Source of the DNA: Butyricimonas synergistica DSM 23225
GTDB lineage: Bacteria; Bacteroidota; Bacteroidia; Bacteroidales; Marinifilaceae
Length of the DNA stretch: 64,000 bases
Direction: 5' to 3'
Assembly (NCBI RefSeq): GCF_000379665.1
Contig: NZ_KB903359.1
Location: forward strand, 1,641,340 to 1,705,339
Below, piece by piece: positions 27,371 to 35,684 of this stretch; position 1 is the first letter of the stretch, and each line of letters begins with the position of its first letter. The position numbers and the translations under genes were made by a program. The notes below the pieces were generated by a model, which saw nothing but the letters and a program-made list of their open reading frames with translations, made no database searches and was not told the origin of the DNA.

Positions 27371-28039
27371 TTAATTCACTGGAATGATAATCTCTGCCCC
27401 GTTGTCTGTAATCCCGTTATCCTTGATATATTTCTTCAACTGAATAGCGTATTTTCGCAACACCGGTTCCTCAACGCCCGAGAAATCATTGATTCCGGTA
27501 CACGCTATCAAAGCATCCAATTTTACAGGGGACCAAGGTCCGAAATAAATCCTAAAGGTGGCATCCCACCAGAGAGGCGCAGCATCTTTATCCCCGAAAC
27601 GTATCGTGATGTAGCGTTTACCGACAAATCCCGGGGCAAAGTTTTCGTTCGCCGCCACGGCGATGACGAGCGTCTCTTCCGTATCCTTCAATGCCGCATT
27701 CTTTTTCAACGTTACCGATATCGTGTCCTTGTTCTGGTTCGCCCCAAAATAAGGAGCCGCATCAAAATCATATTGTTCCGGGGAAGCCGTTGTCAAGGAA
27801 TCGACCACTTCCAGTTTAAAAGCCAACGGGGAAGTCAAAAGCTGCCCCATCAGATTCACTTCAAACGACAACTCATGAGCGTCCTTGCCGGGATAATTGG
27901 CAAACGAAAGGACTGTATCCTGTTCCTCGGTCATGGTGAAATAGACGTAACGCTCCAAGTCATAACGCCCGATCTGGTCCTTTTCGCACGAAGCCAAAAG
28001 AAGCGTCAAAAATATGCTGATTATAATCCACTTATTCAT
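27371..28039 (-). CDS. DUF4843 family lipoprotein
   Basis: 222 residues with lipoprotein signal MNKWIIISIFLTLLLASCEK. YVYFTMTEEQDTVLSFANYPGKDAHELSFEVNLMG and the C-terminal WWDATFRIYFGPWSPVKLDALI are characteristic of DUF4843, a family that almost always sits between SusD and PKD-like genes in Bacteroidetes. Probably an accessory surface protein of the SusC/D complex. It is 21 bp from susD and 19 bp from the next gene start, so it lies within the operon. Confidence 0.88.
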   Translation of the reverse strand: MNKWIIISIFLTLLLASCEKDQIGRYDLERYVYFTMTEEQDTVLSFANYPGKDAHELSFEVNLMGQLLTSPLAFKLEVVDSLTTASPEQYDFDAAPYFGANQNKDTISVTLKKNAALKDTEETLVIAVAANENFAPGFVGKRYITIRFGDKDAAPLWWDATFRIYFGPWSPVKLDALIACTGINDFSGVEEPVLRKYAIQLKKYIKDNGITDNGAEIIIPVN

Positions 28040-28059
28040 CTTTCTAAAATTTTATAATA

Positions 28060-29511
28060 TTAAAGACCGATTTCATTTTGCGGTAACGGCAGCACGAAGT
28101 TCGTTTTCGAATTCGGCTTCACGTTGTACTTCTTGTAAAAATGGAAAAGCTGCCCTTCTCCCCAAAATTCTTTTTTAGCATCATTCAATATTAATTCATG
28201 CCATTCATCCATATCGGATGCACTGATACGTCCCACGGTACATCCCCGGGCGCCTCTCACGTTCTCCAATTCCTGCACAGCTTTACCGAAGTCTCCGAGG
28301 CTCGCGTAATATTCACCCCGGATGTAATACATCTCGCTCAAACGGATCACGGGAATCATACGCTTGTTTCCTTCTTTTATATCCGCACTATTATAATATT
28401 TCCGACTAAAGACGAGCTCGTACTCTTCCACGATACGCACCAGTCCTCCATCCTTGGACAAACGCCTATCCCCGGCATCCTCTTCAATCCAATCAAGCCA
28501 ATCCCAATAATCTACTGCCAATTGCCCTTCACTGTCTATCGATTCGTCGTATTTCTCGACATTTTCCGTTAACTTACGCTGGGAAAGAGCAAAAATTAAT
28601 TCATCGTATAACTTCGTTTTCACCGCGTATTCACTTCTCGGGGTAAACGTGAATATTTTAGCACCGGTATCATCCACGAAATCAATCACCTCGGTCGCCA
28701 TTTTAGCGGCATCCTCCAAACGATCGGCATAAAAATACAAACGAGCCAATGCTGCCGTAACCGCCGTGTAATTCATCCGAAAGCCCCGGTAATTAAAAAA
28801 TATATCCGTGGGACCGCCAGTACCTTCATAACGACATGAAGTAGGCAACAAATAAAGCATACCTTCCAATGTATCGGTGGTCGCCAATATGTCACGAGCA
28901 TCCAATAAATCACGCTCTATCTTCTTAATCATATCCGGAACCGAAAGATATGACTCCATCAACGAAGGGAATTTATCGAAATAAGGCATATACAAATCAT
29001 TACCCGCTTCTTTCAGGGACGGGGCAAAATAGCGTAATAGTTCGAAGTGCATGAATCCCCGGCAAGCAATGGCTTCCCCGTGTATCATATCTCGCTCGAT
29101 TCGTTTTTCCTCGAATTTTACCGTGTCCTCCTTGCTGATATTGGCTATCAGGTTGTTGCAATTGGCTATCACGTTATATCCCGTAGACCAAATATTCTGG
29201 ATCAGCGGCTCCAGGTTCATGTCATCATACAGATATTGCACCGCCCGATTATAAGGTTTGTTGGAAGCACCCAAGTTACTCCTGCTATAATATTGAGCCA
29301 CGACATCGGCAAATCCCCACGTCAATTCCTGACCCCACAAGGAGGTGGAAGACATATCTTTATAAATGCCATTCAAGGCAGTCCTGTAACCGCTCCCGGA
29401 ATTAAAGAGATCGCCTTCTTCCACTTCATTACTCGGTTGCACATCCAGCCAATTGCTACAAGCCCCCAGTAATAAAGGCAAAATAACGTACAATATTTTA
29501 ATCTTTCTCAT
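28060..29511 (-). CDS. RagB/SusD family outer-membrane lipoprotein
   Basis: About 483 residues from ATG 29511, which gives a clean lipoprotein signal (MRKIKILYVILPLLLGACSNWL); an upstream ATG at 29544 only adds a charged leader. The SusD core shows DVQPSNEVEEGDLF, YRTALNGIYKDM, WGFADVVAQYY and EAIACRGFMHFELLRYFAP, the TPR-helical scaffold. It ends with the ENVRGARGC and ILNDAKKEFWGEGQLFHFYKKY segments typical of the family. It binds the ligand passed to SusC, whose stop codon is about 36 bp upstream. Homologous to the partial SusD at 1-1342. Confidence 0.93.
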   Translation of the reverse strand: MRKIKILYVILPLLLGACSNWLDVQPSNEVEEGDLFNSGSGYRTALNGIYKDMSSTSLWGQELTWGFADVVAQYYSRSNLGASNKPYNRAVQYLYDDMNLEPLIQNIWSTGYNVIANCNNLIANISKEDTVKFEEKRIERDMIHGEAIACRGFMHFELLRYFAPSLKEAGNDLYMPYFDKFPSLMESYLSVPDMIKKIERDLLDARDILATTDTLEGMLYLLPTSCRYEGTGGPTDIFFNYRGFRMNYTAVTAALARLYFYADRLEDAAKMATEVIDFVDDTGAKIFTFTPRSEYAVKTKLYDELIFALSQRKLTENVEKYDESIDSEGQLAVDYWDWLDWIEEDAGDRRLSKDGGLVRIVEEYELVFSRKYYNSADIKEGNKRMIPVIRLSEMYYIRGEYYASLGDFGKAVQELENVRGARGCTVGRISASDMDEWHELILNDAKKEFWGEGQLFHFYKKYNVKPNSKTNFVLPLPQNEIGL

Positions 29512-29547
29512 ATTTCTAATCTTTAAACTTTTATCTCTGAGCATGAT

Positions 29548-32500
29548 TTAAAAAGTCGCTTTCAATGAAAAATTCATCGTTCTCGCGTAAGGATAACTCA
29601 ATCCTCGTTCTTGTTTCACGGTACAGAAGCGAGCCAAGTCATTCGCGGCAACTTCAAAACGCAACATACTCAAACCCACTTTCTTCAATAACCTTTGCGA
29701 AAAATCATATCCCAAGGTCAAAGAATTTAACGACAAGAGGTTGTAATCTTCCACGAAACGAGTGGATGCACGAGTCATCACGATTGCATTCTTTCCGCTT
29801 TCCAGTTTTTTAAATTTAGCCTTATCTCCCGGTTGTTTCCATCTTTGCGATAGTACACGCTTATCCACGTTATTATCATAGATGTCGGCATTTTCCACTT
29901 TATTCACCAAGGTCTGATTATAACGTTGCCCCCCGTATTCGTACATGAAGGTTGCATACAAAGACAGTTGTTTATACCTGAAATTAAAACCGAAAGAACC
30001 TTGAATATCCGGCTCGGTATCTCCATAATTGATCTGGTCGGCAGAATCCCACTTCGTGGTCAACGTTCCATCTCGTTTCTCCAATATCTCCACTCCTGTT
30101 GCCGGATCGATTCCATGGGATTTCACGACGGAAATCGCCGTGGTAGAAGTTCCTTCCTCGTATTTCTTGTACGGCTTGGCTGATTCGGGATTCGTCGCTT
30201 TCAACTCCTGGTACATTGCATCAACGCGAGCATTGTAATCCCTCAATGAACTGGAGATTTTCGTCAGTTTATTCTCGTTGTGAGCCAAATTGGCGAAAAT
30301 GGAAAAGTTCATATCCCGCTTTTTGATAATATTACTGCGTACACTCACTTCAAAACCGCGATTCTGCATCTCTCCCACGTTATCTTTATACGTGGTAAAA
30401 CCGGTTGAACTCGGGATGGTTACATCATTTACCAAATCTACTGTTTTTTTGTTATACCAGGAAGCCGTCACGTAGAACAACCTGTCAAGGAAACCGAAAT
30501 CTATACCCAGGTCGGTTGAATAGGTAGTTTCCCAACCGAGTTTCTTATTTCCCATGGCAGTCATCGAGGCTCCCATTCCGGTCTCGTACCACTCCTCTCC
30601 ATCCACCGTATACACGGTTTTTGCCGCAAAAGGTTCAAAATTCACTTTACCCGTGGCCCCGTAAGTCCCGCGCAATTTCAGTTCATCAATAAAACCGATA
30701 TTCTTTATAAACTCATAATTGTGCAGGGCAAGACCGGCTCCCAACGACCAAAATAACCCGGTTTTATTGTCCGTCCCGAATTTAGACGACCCATCTACAC
30801 GCAAAGAAGCATCGAAGAGATACACGTTGTTGTAGCTATAGTTCACCATTCCCAGGAATCCGAACAAACGACTCTTATCATCACTATTGGAAGGTTTTTC
30901 GTAAACATCCTGTGCGTAACCGGGAGCACTGAAATCCCCGGAAGGAAAACCCCGGTATATCGTCGACACGCTTTCTCCCGAAGTTGCCGTGGCATTAATA
31001 CCGAGGGAGAAGTTCACGTTATGTTTCTCTATCGAACGATTGTATGCCAGAATCACATTCATATCCCAGCCTAAACTCTCGGAGGTTGACTCCGTCAATT
31101 GTCCCGATACGGAATTAGATATATCCAATTCTTCTTCATTCTTTTTAGACTTCGGGTCAATAAAATTCCGAGTTTTGCTTGATGACTTCGTTACAGTAAA
31201 TTGCCCTTTTACCTGCAAGTAATTATTAATATACCAGTTAGCACTCAAGTTATTAATCAACTCGTGGCTTTCCGTCCGATTGAAACTTTTCAGATTAGCT
31301 TCATACAAAGGATTCCTCAAATCCGAGTCATCCATTCTCGTGTGCCATTGCTCCAATGACCTCATGTAAGTTCCATCACCATTTTTGTACTCGTCATACG
31401 GCAACTTGGTCGTGTAATCGGAGAATGTCCCATAAGGCGAATCGGCACTACGAGTTACCCCGTAAGACACGTAATTCTTCAATTGAAAAGATTTGATACG
31501 ATAATCCAGATACAATCCCATACTGATTCGGTCGCGATAGGATTCTTTCATCACTCCGTCTTCATTATTATATCCCAGATCCACGCCGAAACGAATATCG
31601 TCCGTTCCCCCATCTATATACAAACTATGTTTGTGATTGAACGCCGTACGCAAAGGTTTCGATAACCAATAAGTATCTACTCCGCGTATCACATTGTCCA
31701 ATTTCTTGTTATATTCACGATCCAAAAGAAATTGTTCAGACGCTTTGTCATCTTTGTAAATTCCGGCAGCCACCTCTGTTTCCAATTTCTCTCGTGCGTT
31801 CATCAGGTTATAATCCGTTAAATCTGGCATCGTCACCGTACCCGTCATACTATAGGACACGGAAAGTTTACCGGGAGTCGGAGCCACAGTAGTGATTACC
31901 ACCACGCCGTTTGCCGCACGGGAACCATACATGGCAGTCGCAGCCGCATCCTTCAACAGGGTGATATTCTCGATCCGGTTCATATCCATATCGTATAGTT
32001 TAGTCACTGAAATCTCGAAACCGTCCATGATGAAAAGCGGCAAGTTCGGGTTGTCCTTCAAGTTGGATTTTGACAAGGCATCCACATCCAATTCCTTCAC
32101 CCCAATACCAGAACGACCGCGAATATATAGTTCGGGCACGGCATTCGGGTCGGACCCCCATTCTGTGTTTTCCTGAATGCGAAAAGAAGGGTCAAATGTC
32201 TGTAAAGCAGCTAAAACATTGTTTTTAGATACCTTTAGCAACTCATCCCGATCCACTTTAATTGCATTTCCCGTGAAACTTTTCTTATTGATGTTGGCAT
32301 ATCCCGTGATAACCACTTCTTCCATCTCCTTTTTTTCTTCCTCCAAAGTAATAGCCAACGGTTTCTCGTCACTCTTGAGATCATTGCTTACTTTCACTTC
32401 TTTCGTTACCATACCCACGAACGACACTACCAAAACGGTAGAATCCATCGGTACGAAAGTAAGTTTAAATTCCCCATTAATATCAGAGGCAACACCCACG

Positions 32501-32961
32501 GTAGTACCTTTGATCATAATCGTGGCACCGGGAAGCGGTTCACCTTTTGCATCGGACACCTTTCCTTTGATCGTGCGCTCCTTGATTTCCTTTTTCTCTT
32601 TCTCATCCGGGGCTTTCAATTTTATCACGATAATATTATTCACGATACTATAAGTGTATCTCGTGTTCTTCAGGCAATAGTCCAGGATCTCTTCGACAGT
32701 CGCATCTTTAAATTCTTTCGTCACTGCCGGAATTCTGGCTATTTCCTCGTAGTTATACAAGACATCGTAAGACGTCCGGCTCTTTAGTACATCCAGCACC
32801 TGCTCCATCGTTGAATTCGTAAATTTCAACGATAATTGTTGAGACATCGCAGGCGCCACTTTCATCACACACACGAAACAGATTAAAAATACCCATTTCA
32901 TCAAACGAGTGTGCAAAAAACATTCACGCATCTTTTTTCTAAATTTAAAATTCATATCCAC
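29548..32961 (-). CDS. SusC/RagA family TonB-dependent transporter with STN domain
   Basis: 1137 residues: signal peptide (LMKWVFLICFVCVMKVAPAMSQ), STN domain (about 42-115), carboxypeptidase-like sandwich (RTIKGKVSDAKGEPLPGATI), TonB-box-like EEVVITGYA, plug with YIRGRSGIGV and GSRAANGVVVI, and a barrel ending FSLKATF. The STN domain implies signalling to the FecR encoded at the operon start. Cargo is unknown; three adjacent proteases point to peptides (inference). Clear paralogue of the SusC at 1347-4745, with matching STN, plug and C-terminal YPFAR/YPYAR segments. Confidence 0.94.
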   Translation of the reverse strand: MDMNFKFRKKMRECFLHTRLMKWVFLICFVCVMKVAPAMSQQLSLKFTNSTMEQVLDVLKSRTSYDVLYNYEEIARIPAVTKEFKDATVEEILDYCLKNTRYTYSIVNNIIVIKLKAPDEKEKKEIKERTIKGKVSDAKGEPLPGATIMIKGTTVGVASDINGEFKLTFVPMDSTVLVVSFVGMVTKEVKVSNDLKSDEKPLAITLEEEKKEMEEVVITGYANINKKSFTGNAIKVDRDELLKVSKNNVLAALQTFDPSFRIQENTEWGSDPNAVPELYIRGRSGIGVKELDVDALSKSNLKDNPNLPLFIMDGFEISVTKLYDMDMNRIENITLLKDAAATAMYGSRAANGVVVITTVAPTPGKLSVSYSMTGTVTMPDLTDYNLMNAREKLETEVAAGIYKDDKASEQFLLDREYNKKLDNVIRGVDTYWLSKPLRTAFNHKHSLYIDGGTDDIRFGVDLGYNNEDGVMKESYRDRISMGLYLDYRIKSFQLKNYVSYGVTRSADSPYGTFSDYTTKLPYDEYKNGDGTYMRSLEQWHTRMDDSDLRNPLYEANLKSFNRTESHELINNLSANWYINNYLQVKGQFTVTKSSSKTRNFIDPKSKKNEEELDISNSVSGQLTESTSESLGWDMNVILAYNRSIEKHNVNFSLGINATATSGESVSTIYRGFPSGDFSAPGYAQDVYEKPSNSDDKSRLFGFLGMVNYSYNNVYLFDASLRVDGSSKFGTDNKTGLFWSLGAGLALHNYEFIKNIGFIDELKLRGTYGATGKVNFEPFAAKTVYTVDGEEWYETGMGASMTAMGNKKLGWETTYSTDLGIDFGFLDRLFYVTASWYNKKTVDLVNDVTIPSSTGFTTYKDNVGEMQNRGFEVSVRSNIIKKRDMNFSIFANLAHNENKLTKISSSLRDYNARVDAMYQELKATNPESAKPYKKYEEGTSTTAISVVKSHGIDPATGVEILEKRDGTLTTKWDSADQINYGDTEPDIQGSFGFNFRYKQLSLYATFMYEYGGQRYNQTLVNKVENADIYDNNVDKRVLSQRWKQPGDKAKFKKLESGKNAIVMTRASTRFVEDYNLLSLNSLTLGYDFSQRLLKKVGLSMLRFEVAANDLARFCTVKQERGLSYPYARTMNFSLKATF

Positions 32962-32993
32962 AGGATTTTGTTAGCATATAATTTTCTGTTTTT

Positions 32994-33020
32994 TAGTAGT
33001 CCGGGAATCCCGGACTACTA
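32994..33020. repeat. Perfect 12-bp hairpin between protease 1 and susC
   Basis: TAGTAGTCCGGG (32994-33005) and CCCGGACTACTA (33009-33020) pair perfectly around a 3-nt loop, 9 bp after the protease stop. The minus strand continues with A-rich, not T-rich, sequence, so termination is unlikely; mRNA processing or end protection fits better. Confidence 0.7.
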
Positions 33021-33029
33021 TTCCTATTA

Positions 33030-35642
33030 TTAGATTTTAGGAACATCCTTCCACGAACGAGCCATCAGGAACAATAGATAGTCATAATGAGCACGTGTAG
33101 CCGCATCTCCCGTCAATCGCTGTTTCTTTATCAATTCTTTTATCTTATCATACACGGAATACCACAAATGTTTCTGGTTGTCAGCCGCAATATTTTCCAC
33201 CACCCAGCGGTGCCCGAAAATGCGGTTCTCCAATGCCGCGGCAGCTTCTTCCTCGTCCTCCGGATTTTCATCCAGCCCGGCATTCACGTCCCGGTCTTGC
33301 AGGTAATATTGCCCGTACCATCTTGTCCGACCGTTAATATCCACATCATTACGCACGTTAGAAATAAATTCAGCCTGCATCACTCGTTCCGCATCGGTCA
33401 AAGCTCTACCTTCCATCGTGGGTTTAAACACCAGTTCATATAAATCCTCGATATATTCCTTCGGGCTATAAGATTGCGGATCACGATGATAAGTCAATGA
33501 AATACGTTTTGTCTGGTACAAATCCGTAATCACGTTTTTCTCTTTTACCACGTATGATCTCAAAATCTTCATTGCCTGGGAACCGTTAAAACTAAGATTC
33601 TTAATAACTTCTTCCTTATCCAGCCAGTCCAAATCTTTCAGTTGGGCAATCACGAACTTCAACGAAGCCCGCTGTATATCTTTAGGAACAACCGTGAGCA
33701 CAGGATTCGGATCTCCCACGAATGCCTCGTTCAAATAGAATGAACCAATATTCCGGTACACGTTGAACAAATAGCCTTTCAGTTGCGCCACGATAAAACG
33801 ATACATATCGTTCCGGTAAGAAAAGTCAACGTCTTCCCCATCCATCCACTCATCCATGTGCTCCATGATATATTGCAGATTTTTGATCCCGTAACCGCTC
33901 GCTTTTATCGCATCGTCACCCAAATCATAAGCCAAACCGGAAGGGTCGAAAGTCGTCAATAAATATTGTTCCGGGGCAAAACGATACATCGGGTCACCCG
34001 CTTTTTCAGAAATCCAACCGGAAACGACCTTGTATTCTTCTTCCGGGGTAGCAGCTTCAAACACCGGTTGGTAAGCCACCTTTATCGCATAATAATCATA
34101 AGTACCTAACTTCGGATCCAAAGCGACGCCTTTATCTTCGGGTTGAGCCACGTAATTAAATCCCACGTTATCCATCACGGAAGCCGTAATGCCATATTCC
34201 CGCGTAAATGAAGCAGAACGCAACGAATCTGTCGGGATGGCTGCCGACCCTGCCATATTATTGGTTAACCCCAAAGCGTGCCCAATCTCGTGACGTACTG
34301 CCGCCCGAATGGATTCGCCTTGCAACTCGTCGGACAATTTCAAATGACGGGCTCCTTCATCCACTTGCGAAGTCTGCACGAAACGTTGAATATTATTCCA
34401 TTTCAATAAATCGTGGAACAAGAACAGAGAGGCGTTCTTTATTTCTCCGGAACGAGGATCCACCCAAGAAGCATCTCTCATCATGGTAACCACCCCCGAG
34501 GGTACATAACGAATCGTATTGTACTTCATATTATCCGGGTCAAATTCGGCATCATCCGTCGGGTATTCCTTCACCTGTATGGCATTCTTGAACCCGATCG
34601 CTTCAAAAGCCTTATTCCAATCACATACACCTTCCGCAATATAAGTCCTCCATGCCCGTGGGAAATTCGGGTCTAAATAGAACACGATAGGCTGTGTCGG
34701 TTCCGTCAATTTACCTTGTTTGTAAGCCTCCACATCCGAAGGTTGCAAATTCCAACGCTCCATGTAATGAGTTTCCACGGAACGGTCAACTTTTGTCGTT
34801 ATATTCTCCCGAACAGAAGTAGCAATCCCGATTCTCGGGTCTGCCAAACGGGGACGCATAGCCGGTTCTTCCGGTAACAGCATGAACGTACGGTTTACTT
34901 TTGCCGTCAAAGGTTCATCTTTAGAGATAACATATTGACCCCCGAGCACGAGGTCAAACCAGTATCCCAGGCAGGAAACGATAGAAACATTGTCATCAAA
35001 CGCCTTGGTACTTACCAGATAGGACAACTCCTTCTTGAAATTCACGTATTGTCCGGCACGCCCGTACTCCTGGGCACGTTTTCCGTAGCAGAACGGGGTC
35101 ATATCTTCATCATGTCCCACCAGGAAATCGGTCATATCGAACACGACAGCCGTACTGTCCGCATTATAAGCCATCACGGGGAACGACTTGATAATCGGGT
35201 GAATACTATTGATGCGAATAGCCTCCTGCACTCCATCTTCCTTTGAATCGGAATACAATGGTACTTGTCCGTTGCGGCTCACTTCCCGCATCATCAGCAT
35301 ACTGTCCTGCAACATGAACGTGAAATGCTTGGGAGCCGATCCCATCAATCCTACGATACCGCTCCCCATATCCGAGGTTTCCACGATCTTAGACCCCAAC
35401 AGAAATTCCCTTCCCAACAATGCCACCGGCATCTCGAAATAGATCTTACCGTCCACCATATGCAGCGTCAAAAAGCCTTTCTTCGTGTCAACTTTTTTAT
35501 TTTTAAAAAGCTTATCATATTTGCTCAGCTTTTCCGTTTTTTCCGCCTGCACCTTCTTTTTATCCTTTTTTCCGGCAGCAGAAACATCCATGAAAGCCGC
35601 CAGTCCAAGGACTATCATGAATAAAATAAAACCTCTCTTCAT
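33030..35642 (-). CDS. Zinc-dependent metalloprotease (DUF5118/DUF5117 type) with an altered zinc site
   Basis: 870 residues: signal peptide (MKRGFILFMIVLGLAAFMDVSA), a lysine-rich linker, DUF5118-like and DUF5117-like N-terminal domains (about 40-290), then a metzincin-like catalytic domain. The zinc motif reads HEIGHALGLTN: His451, Glu452 and His455 are present, but position 461, the third ligand His in the two neighbouring paralogues (HCLGLMH), is Asn. The downstream Met-turn also differs (ASVMDN rather than PSIMDY). Third and most divergent protease of the tandem; it may bind rather than cleave, or use a different metal geometry. Confidence 0.9.
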   Translation of the reverse strand: MKRGFILFMIVLGLAAFMDVSAAGKKDKKKVQAEKTEKLSKYDKLFKNKKVDTKKGFLTLHMVDGKIYFEMPVALLGREFLLGSKIVETSDMGSGIVGLMGSAPKHFTFMLQDSMLMMREVSRNGQVPLYSDSKEDGVQEAIRINSIHPIIKSFPVMAYNADSTAVVFDMTDFLVGHDEDMTPFCYGKRAQEYGRAGQYVNFKKELSYLVSTKAFDDNVSIVSCLGYWFDLVLGGQYVISKDEPLTAKVNRTFMLLPEEPAMRPRLADPRIGIATSVRENITTKVDRSVETHYMERWNLQPSDVEAYKQGKLTEPTQPIVFYLDPNFPRAWRTYIAEGVCDWNKAFEAIGFKNAIQVKEYPTDDAEFDPDNMKYNTIRYVPSGVVTMMRDASWVDPRSGEIKNASLFLFHDLLKWNNIQRFVQTSQVDEGARHLKLSDELQGESIRAAVRHEIGHALGLTNNMAGSAAIPTDSLRSASFTREYGITASVMDNVGFNYVAQPEDKGVALDPKLGTYDYYAIKVAYQPVFEAATPEEEYKVVSGWISEKAGDPMYRFAPEQYLLTTFDPSGLAYDLGDDAIKASGYGIKNLQYIMEHMDEWMDGEDVDFSYRNDMYRFIVAQLKGYLFNVYRNIGSFYLNEAFVGDPNPVLTVVPKDIQRASLKFVIAQLKDLDWLDKEEVIKNLSFNGSQAMKILRSYVVKEKNVITDLYQTKRISLTYHRDPQSYSPKEYIEDLYELVFKPTMEGRALTDAERVMQAEFISNVRNDVDINGRTRWYGQYYLQDRDVNAGLDENPEDEEEAAAALENRIFGHRWVVENIAADNQKHLWYSVYDKIKELIKKQRLTGDAATRAHYDYLLFLMARSWKDVPKI

Positions 35643-35684
35643 CTGTTTATATTTTAATTTTCTGTTTTTACAATAAATCTTTAC

